From: Mesorhizobium sp. AR02
GTDB lineage: Bacteria; Pseudomonadota; Alphaproteobacteria; Rhizobiales; Rhizobiaceae
Direction: 5' to 3'
NCBI RefSeq assembly: GCF_024746835.1
Contig: NZ_CP080531.1
Location: forward strand, 5,476,001 to 5,540,000
DNA: 64,000 bases
Both the position numbers and the translations under genes were made by a program. Shown here piece after piece: positions 25,867 through 33,239 of this stretch (position 1 is its first letter; every line of letters starts with the position of its first letter). The notes under the pieces were generated by a model. It was not told the DNA's origin. It worked only from the letters and a program-made list of their open reading frames with translations, and did no database searches.

Positions 25867-26037
25867 ATGGACAGCAGGAAACCTTACGAAACACCGCAAT
25901 GGTGGCCTGGAAACGAAGGCCGCGAAGCCATGTGCTGTTCCTTCTGCGGCAGCCGCGACCACCGCTACGAGGAGTGCCCGCAAAGGACCGATCCGCCTAT
26001 AGCGCCGGCCGACGAGGGCGAGGGGACACCTCGCTGA
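25867..26037 (+). CDS. Small protein with a CCHC zinc-knuckle motif
   Basis: 56 residues containing CSFCGSRDHRYEEC, which fits the C-x2-C-x4-H-x4-C zinc knuckle of nucleic-acid-binding proteins, preceded by an additional Cys. The frame is open further upstream, but the part before ATG 25867 lies in repeat DNA. The ribosome site is weak. A strong terminator follows (26106-26142). Function unknown; the motif is uncommon in bacteria. Confidence 0.5.
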   Translation: MDSRKPYETPQWWPGNEGREAMCCSFCGSRDHRYEECPQRTDPPIAPADEGEGTPR

Positions 26038-26105
26038 CGGAGGCACTAGCCCGTTAGGAAGGTTTCCACGGCGTGCCTTGCTGCACATAACGGCCGGAGG
26101 CCAGA

Positions 26106-26142
26106 GACGGCCATGCCGCCGAGAGAAAGCGGCCGTCCTTTT
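26106..26142 (+). terminator. Rho-independent terminator
   Basis: GACGGCC (26106-26112) pairs with GGCCGTC (26131-26137) and is followed by CTTTTTG. Confidence 0.65.
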
Positions 26143-26226
26143 TGACCGCCACCTTTTGGGCAGTCGGGCGTTGTCCCTGCGAAGGGGAGGCCGCCCCGGG
26201 TGGTCGTGGAAGAAAAGGAGGCCGAG

Positions 26227-26520
26227 ATGAAACCTCTCGCCATCGCGTCGCTGATGCTGGCCCTGGCCGTGCCGGCAGCGGCCCAGACGGATCAGCAGCA
26301 GAACCCGGCGCAGCAGGCAGACAAATGCCTGGCACAGACGGATCAAAGCGGCAAGCAGCAGTCCGGCGGCGGCAATCTGAGTGAAAAGCTCAACGCTTGC
26401 GGCGGGGTGCTGAAGCCGCCGGCCACCGGCGATCGGGGCATGGCCGCGCCGGCGCCCGACGAAGGCAAGACACCGGTGATCAAGCCCGGCGAAGTGCCGG
26501 CCCAGCCGCCAGTTCAATAG
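26227..26520 (+). CDS. Secreted Gln/Pro-rich small protein
   Basis: 97 residues. Signal peptide MKPLAIASLMLALAVPAAAQ, then a Gln-rich segment (TDQQQNPAQQADKCL), a region with the second Cys (LNACGGVLKPP) and a Pro-rich tail. The two Cys may form a disulfide. AGGAGG stands 6 nt before the ATG. Similar small secreted proteins are common in Mesorhizobium; no function is known. Confidence 0.8.
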   Translation: MKPLAIASLMLALAVPAAAQTDQQQNPAQQADKCLAQTDQSGKQQSGGGNLSEKLNACGGVLKPPATGDRGMAAPAPDEGKTPVIKPGEVPAQPPVQ

Positions 26521-26552
26521 AAGGCGGACCGTCAGCATTGTTTCCGCAAAAC

Positions 26553-26577
26553 GGAACCTCATACGGCAGGAAACGTT
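26553..26577 (+). promoter_or_regulatory. Sigma-EcfG promoter
   Basis: GGAAC, 16 bp, CGTT, ending 33 nt upstream of the TTG start of the 44-aa membrane peptide. It matches the general-stress consensus exactly. Confidence 0.8.
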
Positions 26578-26610
26578 TCTTTCGAGAGTTTAACTTGAAA
26601 GGACAGGGTC

Positions 26611-26745
26611 TTGAAGGGTATTGCCGGAACGGCCACGATTATTGCCTCCATCGCCATAGTGATCGTTCTGATGTTGATGGCGCCGAAGGGTTTCGGGTTT
26701 GAAACTTCCCATCCGATCGTCGATGGCGATCTGCCCGCGGAATAA
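26611..26745 (+). CDS. 44-aa single-pass membrane peptide
   Basis: TTG start preceded by AAGGACAGGG. One transmembrane helix (TATIIASIAIVIVLMLM), then a short polar tail ending VDGDLPAE. An exact EcfG promoter upstream and a strong terminator right after it (26768-26796) define a complete single-gene transcription unit. Function unknown; likely a stress-induced membrane peptide. Confidence 0.72.
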   Translation: MKGIAGTATIIASIAIVIVLMLMAPKGFGFETSHPIVDGDLPAE

Positions 26746-26767
26746 TCAGGACTCGGTTCCGCAAAAG

Positions 26768-26796
26768 AGCAGGCGAGGGCATCGCCTGCTTTTTTG
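26768..26796 (+). terminator. Rho-independent terminator
   Basis: AGCAGGCGA/TCGCCTGCT 9-bp stem with a 5-nt loop and a six-T tail, just after the membrane peptide. Confidence 0.9.
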
Positions 26797-26828
26797 TTGG
26801 AGGGGAACTGCTGGCTCCCCGGAATTAT

Positions 26829-27074
26829 CTAGCGAACCAGCACGCCGGCGTGATCGCACAGGGCCGTGAAGGCCTCCTGCGCCTGCGCCGCGCCGTCCTT
26901 GTTTTCCAGCGCCGCCTCGATCTTTTCGCGCGCCGCCTGGTAGAAAGGACCGCGGCTGGCATGCGGCCAGTCGATCAGGATTTCACTGGCGTCCTGAAGC
27001 GTCGCCACCTCGCGGATCGTGTCGGCGCCATGCGGCTTGACCCGCATCGGTGTCGACAGCATCACATCGGCCAT
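26829..27074 (-). CDS. DUF982 domain protein
   Basis: 81 residues. VKPHGADTIREVATLQDASEIL and DWPHASRGPFYQAAREKIEAAL fit DUF982, with a C-terminal ALCDHAGVLV instead of the usual AAREAHI ending. GGGAAAG precedes the ATG. It lies 28 bp after the next DUF982 gene on the same strand, so both are probably transcribed from the EcfG promoter at 27439-27415. Confidence 0.82.
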   Translation of the reverse strand: MADVMLSTPMRVKPHGADTIREVATLQDASEILIDWPHASRGPFYQAAREKIEAALENKDGAAQAQEAFTALCDHAGVLVR

Positions 27075-27102
27075 TGTCTTTCCCGCTTCTGGGTTTTTCC
27101 CG

Positions 27103-27357
27103 CTATTGGAGGATGTGGGCTTCGCGTGCGGCGTCGATCATCGCCCGCATCGCCTTTTCCGGCGGTGTCCAGCCGTCGAGCGCGTCGCGGCAGCTGCGCA
27201 ATGCTGCCCGGTATTGCCGGCCCTGGCCGGCGGGCCAGTCGCCGAGGCATTCCAGACCCTCCCAGGCGCTGCGCACCACGCGCTCTCGCTCGGAGGCGAA
27301 TTTCAGGCGGATCGGTCGGGGAAAAATCTTGTCGTTCAACTGAAGTCTCCATGGCAT
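27103..27357 (-). CDS. DUF982 domain protein
   Basis: 84 residues ending AMRAMIDAAREAHILQ, with SAWEGLECLGDWPAGQGRQYRAAL and SCRDALDG, a clear DUF982 protein. ATG 27357 is 58 nt after an exact EcfG promoter; a GTG at 27396 is in frame but only about 19 nt from it. First gene of a two-gene DUF982 unit. Function unknown. Confidence 0.82.
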   Translation of the reverse strand: MPWRLQLNDKIFPRPIRLKFASERERVVRSAWEGLECLGDWPAGQGRQYRAALRSCRDALDGWTPPEKAMRAMIDAAREAHILQ

Positions 27358-27414
27358 GTCGCCCAACAGTGAACAGCGGTTGTGAAACAACGGCACTCAC
27401 AAGGGGCGCCGGAT

Positions 27415-27439
27415 AACGCCACCGGCAGGGGAGGGTTCC
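27415..27439 (-). promoter_or_regulatory. Sigma-EcfG promoter of the DUF982 pair
   Basis: On the minus strand GGAAC, 16 bp, CGTT, an exact match to the EcfG consensus. Confidence 0.8.
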
Positions 27440-27458
27440 AGGCCCGAAAGATCAATTT

Positions 27459-27914
27459 TCAATCGTGCGCGACGGCGTCCGACAAAGGTCTCGGCGCCGG
27501 CTGATCGGCATCTTCCGGCGTTTGCCGGTCATCGGGCCGGTCATGCTCGAATTGTCCGGTGCCGGGCAAGGCATGCAGCCACGTCTCTCGGCGGGTGATC
27601 CACAATTCGTATTGCGGCTCCAGGTCGGTCGGCGCGACGTCGAGGCTGCCGAGCATCACCTCGACCTCGCTGTCGCCGACCCAGGCGACACGGCTGCCGC
27701 AGGTCGGGCAGAAGCTGCGCGTGCCGTAGCTGGCGACTTCGCCCGATGTGTCGAAAGCGTCGCGCGGCCAGATGGCGAAGGCCGAATAGACCGAGCCGCC
27801 CGCCTTGCGGCAGTCCTTGCAGTGGCAAAGACCGACCCGCGTCGGCTGGCCGGTGACGACGAAATGCACGCCGCCGCACAGGCAACTGCCGGTCCTGCGT
27901 ATGGTGTCGGACAT
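27459..27914 (-). CDS. GFA / CENP-V family zinc protein
   Basis: 151-residue member of the glutathione-dependent formaldehyde-activating-enzyme-like fold. Zinc ligands are in GSCLCGGVHF, GLCHCKDCRKAGG and FCPTCGSRV, and the SVYSAFAIWP segment is typical. It has a Gln/Asp/Pro-rich tail. Most members have no proven activity. GGGAGG lies upstream of ATG 27914; the longer frame to 28127 lacks support. Confidence 0.9.
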   Translation of the reverse strand: MSDTIRRTGSCLCGGVHFVVTGQPTRVGLCHCKDCRKAGGSVYSAFAIWPRDAFDTSGEVASYGTRSFCPTCGSRVAWVGDSEVEVMLGSLDVAPTDLEPQYELWITRRETWLHALPGTGQFEHDRPDDRQTPEDADQPAPRPLSDAVAHD

Positions 27915-28130
27915 GGTCGCGGCCTCCCTCAGCCTGGCTTTCGTCAGTCTGGCACGCCACGGGCCGGGCGGGACAGGGGCCCGTCGGCCATTTCGTTGGC
28001 CAGAAACCGGGAAAAAGACATCCTGGTCACCGTATCGCCGGCCCGGTTGGTGCCTCCAAACCCGGACGCGGCCCGCAGCATCCTTCAACGCCATGCCGGC
28101 GAAATGGTTGCGGCTCGCGGCCGCCACCTT

Positions 28131-28310
28131 CTATCCGCGCGCGGCCATGTGGTTGTCGAGCTTCTTGCGCGAAGGGCCGTAGCGTTTGATGATGGTCTGG
28201 GCCTCGCTCTGCGGGATGCCGTATTTGCGCGCGAAGGCGGCGACCTCATAGGTCTCCTCGCTCGAAACCAGCTTGCGGTCCTGTTTGATCTTCAATTTGT
28301 CGTCGGGCAT
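28131..28310 (-). CDS. DUF3606 domain protein
   Basis: 59 residues. MPDDKLKIKQDRKLVSSEETYEV then YGIPQSEAQTIIKRYGPSRKKL is the DUF3606 pattern (N-terminal D..KI...D...V, helix-turn-helix-like centre). GAGG precedes ATG 28310. A near-consensus EcfG site (GGAAC-N16-TGTT) is at 28405-28381. Function unknown. Confidence 0.88.
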   Translation of the reverse strand: MPDDKLKIKQDRKLVSSEETYEVAAFARKYGIPQSEAQTIIKRYGPSRKKLDNHMAARG

Positions 28311-28380
28311 GGCGTGCCTCACTTTCTGTCAGCCGCACGGTCGCGCGGACATCGGTATATGGGATGCCGCGGTCAGACAT

Positions 28381-28405
28381 AACAGAGATCGGCGCTGCCG
28401 GTTCC
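28381..28405 (-). promoter_or_regulatory. Near-consensus EcfG promoter
   Basis: GGAAC, 16 bp, TGTT on the minus strand, 71 nt before the DUF3606 start; one base off the consensus. Confidence 0.5.
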
Positions 28406-28473
28406 ATGGCAGGCGGCGGACAGGCCGGACAAGGCCTGGATGGCAAGCTGCCGATTCAGGCCGATGCAGGGGC

Positions 28474-28692
28474 CTAGTCGGCGCCGTGGTGGTCGGTGGC
28501 GGCGCAATCGGCGCAAGGCGCGCTGGCGCCGGGACAGCCGCGCTGATGCGTGCCCGCGGGACAGCAAAGGCCGTTCGAGCTTGTCCAGCGCGGGCATTGG
28601 AAAACCTGCCCGGTGCCGCCGCAGCCGTTGCACTCAAGGACCGGTGACCGGACCAGATAGGACTTCGTCCCGAACCTGACGCTCGCGCCCAA
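28474..28692 (-). CDS. Putative small Cys-rich (DnaJ-type zinc-binding) protein
   Basis: 72 residues with ECNGCGGTGQVFQC (a CxxCxGxG-type motif as in DnaJ zinc fingers), then CCPAGTHQRGC and CADC, giving nine cysteines in all. It could bind zinc. It would start with TTG after a weak GGTGGG. The Cys pattern argues for a real gene, but overlapping open frames make this tentative. No other gene is seen between 28311 and 28829. Confidence 0.42.
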   Translation of the reverse strand: MGASVRFGTKSYLVRSPVLECNGCGGTGQVFQCPRWTSSNGLCCPAGTHQRGCPGASAPCADCAATDHHGAD

Positions 28693-28829
28693 AACTCAAC
28701 CCACCCAAATAGCTGCACAGGACAGACCTGTGCATTAGCCCCAGCTAACGATACCACGTTGCTGGTTACGGACAAGTTTCAGGATCATTAATTGTTCGTG
28801 AACGCCGGCGCCAAGGCCATGCCTTGACC

Positions 28830-29015
28830 TCAGGCCGGCGTCAGCCGCCTGGCGGCGAGATACATGAGCGCCGAGGCGGCCTGGCCGCGATCCCAGCCGG
28901 CAGCCTCGGCCTTGTCGAGCAGCGCGTCGAGATGGGGGATCAGCATCTCCCGGCGTTCATAGGCGGCGCTCAGTGCCGGATGCTGCGGCGCGCCGATGGT
29001 CAAGGCCTTGGCCAT
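28830..29015 (-). CDS. Hypothetical protein, 61 aa
   Basis: Small helical soluble protein (LSAAYERREMLIPHLDALLD, then WDRGQAASALMYLAARRL). GGGAGGG lies upstream of the ATG. Not recognised. It lies among other stress-type small genes. The intergenic stretch behind it (29016-29158) holds an ATCATGGC/GCCATGAT hairpin at 29111-29135 and nothing else. Confidence 0.62.
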   Translation of the reverse strand: MAKALTIGAPQHPALSAAYERREMLIPHLDALLDKAEAAGWDRGQAASALMYLAARRLTPA

Positions 29016-29158
29016 GCTTGATTCCCTCCCCTTGGGCGAGGACGATCATACCATCAGCCGGCAAACCGAAATAATCCGATTTCAGTGGCGCGGAAGGCCG
29101 AGGCCCTCCACATCATGGCAATCTTGCCGCCATGATCCCGAACGGACTTCGGGAGGGA

Positions 29159-29527
29159 TCATGCTCTTGGTTCAAAAAGCTCGACGACGTTGCCGGACGG
29201 GTCCTCGCAAAGGATCTGGCGGCCGCCCGGGCCGTCGACAATCTCGTTGCGGAACGGCACGCCGGCCTCGCGCATCCGGGCGGCGAGCCCCGGCAGGTCC
29301 TGGACTTCCAGCACGATGCGGTTCCAGCCGCCCGGTTCCGGCGTGCGGCCATCCGGCATTGGTCTTGCCGCCGACGCCATCGGGCCGGCAAGCCAGAAGG
29401 TGAGGTCGTCGCGCTTCAGGATGGCCATCGCCGGACCAAACTGCTGCTGCAGCACGAAACCCAGATGCCTGGTGTAAAATGCTATCGCCAACTCGACATC
29501 GCTGACGAGATACCGGACCGTCGCCAT
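29159..29527 (-). CDS. VOC-superfamily (glyoxalase/bleomycin-resistance-like) protein
   Basis: 122 residues: VRYLVSDVELAIAFYTRHLGF (first module), LTFWLAGP, then NRIVLEVQDLPGLAARMREAG, and the terminal ILCEDPSGNVVELFEP. GAGGAGAG precedes the ATG. The usual first His ligand is replaced by Val/Tyr, so metal binding may be lost. Substrate unknown. Confidence 0.88.
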   Translation of the reverse strand: MATVRYLVSDVELAIAFYTRHLGFVLQQQFGPAMAILKRDDLTFWLAGPMASAARPMPDGRTPEPGGWNRIVLEVQDLPGLAARMREAGVPFRNEIVDGPGGRQILCEDPSGNVVELFEPRA

Positions 29528-29755
29528 CCGCTGGCTCTCCTCACAGACTGATCAAGCACCCCTTGCGAGGAATAGCCTCCGGGGCAGGCCGCGGCAAGGT
29601 TGGAGCCCCAGCACGGCGTCCTGTCCGCGCTTCGCCAGACCGGTGCCGATATCCGGCGCGGCAGCGCTTGCGGACAAAAATGTCTGGCCGGTGTCGGAAC
29701 TGCACGGCGTCGCTCGTCCTTGGGTCGACATCCATCGCAAACCTGGAGAGACAGC

Positions 29756-30181
29756 ATGTCGGACCTCACTCAATCGCCGTGGCAGACCGCCGCCCTTCTC
29801 ATCGCCCGCCTGATCTTTGCCGCCGTCTTCCTGATGGCGGTGACCTTCAAGTTCATGGGCATGGGCGCCACCGCGGGCTATATCGCCGCCGCCGGCTTTC
29901 CGTTCCCGCTCTTCCTCGCCTGGTGCGCGGCGATCCTGGAGGTGGCGCTGGTGCTGTGTTTGCTGAGCGGGGCCTTCTTCACCCAGGCGGCCTTGGTCGC
30001 GGCGGCCTATGTGCTGTTCCTGGCCTTTGCCTTCCACGGCCCCAGCCACTGGGCCGGCAACCAGGCCGAGTTCGGCTTCTTCGTCGACCATTTTTCCTTC
30101 CTGGCCGGCCTGCTGTTCGCCGCGGTGCACGGGCCGGGCAGGGTGCTGGCGCTGAACCTCGGCTGGCCGGGCAGGGCGTAA
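29756..30181 (+). CDS. DoxX-family membrane protein
   Basis: 141 residues with four predicted transmembrane helices: LLIARLIFAAVFLMAVTFKF, FPLFLAWCAAILEVALVLCL, AALVAAAYVLFLAFAF, and FSFLAGLLFAAV. The R.....F...G..K layout and the helix spacing fit DoxX/SURF4-like proteins, which often act in redox or thiol stress. GGAGAG precedes the ATG. It converges on the TMEM175 gene. Confidence 0.82.
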   Translation: MSDLTQSPWQTAALLIARLIFAAVFLMAVTFKFMGMGATAGYIAAAGFPFPLFLAWCAAILEVALVLCLLSGAFFTQAALVAAAYVLFLAFAFHGPSHWAGNQAEFGFFVDHFSFLAGLLFAAVHGPGRVLALNLGWPGRA

Positions 30182-30188
30182 GGCTGCG

Positions 30189-30785
30189 CTATCGTGACCT
30201 CAGCCGGTTGGCGAGCAGCGTCAGCGGCCAGATCAGCAGATAGGCGAGCGACGCCTCGGTCGGTCGCCAGAAGGCAAGCGCGACGCTGGCCAGTGCGCTG
30301 AGGCCGATGATCAGGGCGGGCCGCCAGCCGATCTCGTGGCCCTCGGCCTTGCCGTCGACAAACAGCTCCGGGTGCGCTTTCAGGTGCAGGTCGCGCAGCA
30401 CGGCCACCAGCTGGATGGCGATGATGTTGACGGCGTAGACGATGTGCGATTGCAGGAGCTCGTCATGTTCGCCGATCAGTGTCGTGGTGAACGGCACAAC
30501 GCTGGTCACCAGCAGCCAGAGCACGACCAGCCGGAACAGCCGTCCGTCGACATGCCCGACCTGGCGGAAGTCGATGACATGGCGCTGCCAGCACAGCGCC
30601 AGGATGAGGAAGGAGACCACCCAGGAGACGATCTTCGGCCGCAGCTCGCCGAGCGCGCCGAACAGATTGCCATGGATATCGTCGGGCAGCGGGAGCCCGA
30701 AGACGAGCAGCGTCATGGTGATGGCGAGGATGCCGTCGACCAACGCGTCCAGGCGATTGCGGGGGAGTTGGGATGTTGCCGGCAT
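30189..30785 (-). CDS. TMEM175 (DUF1211) family potassium-channel-like protein
   Basis: 198 residues with six predicted helices. The N-terminal RNRLDALVDGILAITMTLLVFGL matches the TMEM175 signature (R..AL.DGI.AI..TLLV) that lines the pore in this family of K+-permeable channels. Only one repeat is present; bacterial members assemble as tetramers. It is a monocistronic unit divergent from nothing obvious. Confidence 0.88.
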   Translation of the reverse strand: MPATSQLPRNRLDALVDGILAITMTLLVFGLPLPDDIHGNLFGALGELRPKIVSWVVSFLILALCWQRHVIDFRQVGHVDGRLFRLVVLWLLVTSVVPFTTTLIGEHDELLQSHIVYAVNIIAIQLVAVLRDLHLKAHPELFVDGKAEGHEIGWRPALIIGLSALASVALAFWRPTEASLAYLLIWPLTLLANRLRSR

Positions 30786-30882
30786 TCGGCTGTTATAGGC
30801 GAAAGCGCATGAAAATGGATAGACGCGACAAGCCCAGCCGCGGGCAGGCCGGCGTTAAAGGCGCGAAAACTGCGTCCTGGTC

Positions 30883-31188
30883 TCAGACCTGGTCGTTGTA
30901 GGGTTCCTTCATCTGGCCAACCAGGCGGGCCAGCTTCGAGAAGGACGGCATGTCCGCCTCGGGCTGGCACTGGTTGGCGAGTTCCAGCAGCCGGATCGGG
31001 AAATTGACGGCGTCGCGGCTCGACGCCGACATGCCGCCGGATCGCTCCTCACCGGTTTCGCTGGCTTCGGCCTTGCGGAGCGCAATGTCGATCTCCTGCG
31101 ATGTCAGCACCCCCTTTCGGACCAGGACGTGGTTGATCGATGCGACGGCCATCAGCAGGCCTTCGAGTTGCAGATTGGCGACGTTCAT
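30883..31188 (-). CDS. Conserved hypothetical protein, 101 aa
   Basis: Soluble and largely helical: MNVANLQLEGLLMAVASINH, VLVRKGVLTSQEIDIALRKAE, FPIRLLELANQ, and FSKLARLVGQMKEPYND. The VLTSQEID..L..AE segment is typical of a rhizobial protein of unknown function. ATG 31188 has GAGGGA 10 nt upstream and is preferred to ATG 31206. Confidence 0.7.
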   Translation of the reverse strand: MNVANLQLEGLLMAVASINHVLVRKGVLTSQEIDIALRKAEASETGEERSGGMSASSRDAVNFPIRLLELANQCQPEADMPSFSKLARLVGQMKEPYNDQV

Positions 31189-31309
31189 GGCGATTTTTCC
31201 CTCCATTGACCATAGGTGAAACGCGCCAGCGGCGTTTCCGATCCGAAGCCAGGCGCGGAGCCGGTTTTGGCTGGGGATGCCGGGCAGAGCGCTGGCCCGG
31301 GAGCCCGGC

Positions 31310-31579
31310 CTATTCCTGCGTCAGCCGCTCGCCATATTCGCGCCATACCGCCTTGACCTCCAGGCTGCCGAGGCGTGGGATCGAAGGGTCGCCACAGGTG
31401 ATGGCGACGGCGCTGATATCGTAGTGGGGATAGGCGTTGGCGACGAAGCGGATCGCGTCGCCGAGCGAGTTCACGCGGACCACAGGATCGGCCTGGCCCT
31501 GCCCGGTGCTGCGCACACCGGAAACCGAGGCTGGAGCATGCCGCATCCTGAACACGGATGCCATGGCTGGTCTGTCCAT
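31310..31579 (-). CDS. Hypothetical protein, 89 aa
   Basis: Unrecognised. The C-terminal half VNSLGDAIRFVANAYPHYD then AITCGDPSIPRLGSLEVKAV looks folded and loosely recalls the A...L...WP....C layout of DUF982, but not enough to assign. GGGAG is 6 nt before ATG 31579. It has the composition of a small cytoplasmic protein. Confidence 0.6.
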   Translation of the reverse strand: MDRPAMASVFRMRHAPASVSGVRSTGQGQADPVVRVNSLGDAIRFVANAYPHYDISAVAITCGDPSIPRLGSLEVKAVWREYGERLTQE

Positions 31580-31706
31580 CGTCCTCTCCCACAAAGGCCG
31601 TGACGGGAATCATTCCATGAGCTTTGCCTAATGATTCCACAGCTGCCGGCCGATGAAAAGCCGGCTAGCCAATGCAGGTTTCGGATGGCCGGTCGTCGCC
31701 GATCCG

Positions 31707-31793
31707 ATTGTCGGGTGAGGGCAGTTGTGCTATGATTTTGCCCATGGTGCTGATTTGCGCCGATGACCCGCCGCGAGGCGGGTTTTGTTTTTT
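31707..31793 (+). ncRNA. Candidate small RNA, tandem copy 1
   Basis: ATTGTC (31707-31712), a 17-bp spacer and CTATGA (31730-31735) form a promoter. A leader of about 25 nt contains CCATGGTGCTGATTTGCGCC, and a terminator ACCCGCC/GGCGGGT (31766-31783) with a T-rich tail ends it. The predicted transcript is about 50 nt. The whole unit is repeated at 31873-31959. No coding frame fits. Confidence 0.65.
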
Positions 31794-31872
31794 CGGCTGC
31801 CCCCCGAGCAATGCGCTCGCGTCCTCGCCTTGGCGTAGAAAATAAGAAATAGGAATTTTTTCTTATAAACTG

Positions 31873-31959
31873 TTGACCGGGTGAGGGCAGCCATGCTACA
31901 TATTTGTCCATGGTGCTGATTTGCGCCAACGACCCGCCGCCGAGGCGGGTTTTGTGTTT
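31873..31959 (+). ncRNA. Candidate small RNA, tandem copy 2
   Basis: TTGACC (31873-31878), a 17-bp spacer, and CTACAT (31896-31901), a near-perfect alphaproteobacterial sigma-70 promoter. Then comes the same CCATGGTGCTGATTTGCGCC core as copy 1 and an ACCCGCC/GGCGGGT terminator (31932-31950) with TTTGTGTTT. The spacers also match copy 1 (GGGTGAGGGCAG). The 75-bp stretch between the two copies is partly AT-rich, with an ATAAGAA/TTCTTAT palindrome. Confidence 0.7.
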
Positions 31960-32051
31960 CTGGCGATCCTTCAACACTGCCGGTTACGTCTTTCGGTGTG
32001 AAGCCAAAGGACGTAGCGGGATTTTTTCCCATTCATCTGCTTGGCGTACTA

Positions 32052-32237
32052 ATGGCCGACTTGATAAAGCAGCCGGGACAGGCCGGCACTGAAAACGAAC
32101 TTTCGCCGGAGATGGTTGATGCTGGGGAACTGGTATTGCTGGACTTGATCGACCCACCGCTATCGATCCGGCTTTCCAGAGAGGTGGCTATTCGGGTTTA
32201 CCTCGCAATGAGGCAGCGAACGCATCCCGACGTTTAA
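32052..32237 (+). CDS. Hypothetical protein, 61 aa
   Basis: MADLIKQPGQAGTENELSPE then MVDAGELVLLDLIDPP and AIRVYLAMRQRTHPDV: acidic, partly helical, unrecognised. The ribosome site is weak. Its 3' end overlaps the convergent gene by 50 bp. It begins 93 bp after the second small-RNA terminator. Confidence 0.45.
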   Translation: MADLIKQPGQAGTENELSPEMVDAGELVLLDLIDPPLSIRLSREVAIRVYLAMRQRTHPDV

Positions 32238-32805
32238 CCATCTCATCATACCGCTCTCGTCGGAGCCGGCTAGCTGGCCCATGCGGAAATTCAAAATCTA
32301 GTGCGTTTTGTAGTTCGTGTCGAAGTTGGACCATCTCAGAGAGGATGCCATCCAATCTGGTCACGGTGTGCACATGATTTTGAAGGTAGCCGCCGCCCTT
32401 TTGGGAACCGGACATTATCTCGTTGAGGTGTGTTGACGTCAGCCCGGACCAAAAGCGTGCAGGCTCCCCATCGAGGGTGCCCCAACTCGCGTGAATGACT
32501 TTGTTCCGTTTTATACTTAGTGTTTTGACGGACGATAAGAGCCCTGAAAAGGCCTCTCGCTGGTCTGCACGGGGAAGAAAACCCGCCAATCCAATCAACA
32601 TTTCAATTTGTTCTTTGTTGCCGACTGTGTCGAAAACTACGGTAGCTGCATCCAAGTGCAAATCGGTGAGTTTGCGGAAGAGAAAATTGCAGGTCACTTC
32701 TATCTGGCCCCAAGCGGTCATGAGCCTGCCAAGAACTAAATTTGGCCGCTCGTCCAAAATGTCGCTTTCTGGGAACGGAAGATTATTTAGAACAACGCCC
32801 ACCAT
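32188..32805 (-). CDS. Hypothetical protein, 205 aa, low GC
   Basis: Soluble helical protein: LVLGRLMTAWGQIEVTCNFL, ATVVFDTVGNKEQIEMLIGL, VKTLSIKRNKVIHASWGTLDG, and VTRLDGILSEMVQLRHELQN. The RNKVIHASW segment recalls HEPN-like or RiboL-PSP-like helical proteins that sense or cut RNA (R..x..H arrangement), but this is only a resemblance. GC is clearly below the neighbours, suggesting horizontal origin. ATG 32805 is preferred because GGGG lies 7-8 nt upstream; its start overlaps a tiny divergent frame at 32804. Confidence 0.68.
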   Translation of the reverse strand: MVGVVLNNLPFPESDILDERPNLVLGRLMTAWGQIEVTCNFLFRKLTDLHLDAATVVFDTVGNKEQIEMLIGLAGFLPRADQREAFSGLLSSVKTLSIKRNKVIHASWGTLDGEPARFWSGLTSTHLNEIMSGSQKGGGYLQNHVHTVTRLDGILSEMVQLRHELQNALDFEFPHGPASRLRRERYDEMVKRRDAFAASLRGKPE

Positions 32806-32881
32806 GACGGAACCCCATAAAGACAAGGACCAGGAAAAGCGCGACGAGGTTTTGCGCCGCCTTACTGAAAACCCCACCTGA
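32804..32881 (+). CDS. Possible 25-aa small protein
   Basis: MTEPHKDKDQEKRDEVLRRL followed by five more residues: highly charged, helical, like the N-terminal part of small DUF-type proteins in rhizobia. It overlaps the start codon of the divergent 205-aa gene by 2 bp. Translation is unproven. Confidence 0.3.
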   Translation: MTEPHKDKDQEKRDEVLRRLTENPT

Positions 32882-32981
32882 TCCGGGCATAAGGTTCGCG
32901 CAAGCGAGTCAGATCAGAAAAGGAAACCGGGCGGTAATCCCGCGAAGAACGACCGCCCGGCAAAGGGACAACGGCTAGCCG

Positions 32982-33092
32982 TTATTTCCTTTTGATCGTC
33001 TCGACGACGTGTGTGTTGGGCTTGTTTACGGCAGTTTTCACTGTTGTAAACTGGCCCGACACGGCGCTTCGACCAATCTTGATCTTGCTCAT
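32982..33092 (-). CDS. 36-aa protein with GRSAxxGQF motif
   Basis: MSKIKIGRSAVSGQFTTVKT then PNTHVVETIKRK. The GRSA..G.F.......P.T.VVETI layout belongs to a family of tiny basic proteins found in many proteobacteria near toxin-antitoxin or phage genes. AAGGAGGT 8 nt before the ATG is one of the best ribosome sites in the window. It lies beside an IS1595-type relic. Function unknown. Confidence 0.75.
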   Translation of the reverse strand: MSKIKIGRSAVSGQFTTVKTAVNKPNTHVVETIKRK

Positions 33093-33239
33093 GCGTATCA
33101 CCTCCTTCCTCGGGCAGTGGCCCGCCATTAGAGGCGTGCCCGTGAGGTGTGGTGACGGCCGAATCACAAGACCGGGAAAATAATGATGAAACATTTATTC
33201 GGTGTCGAGTCGGTGTTTCTTTCGCAAGTGGAGAGATTC

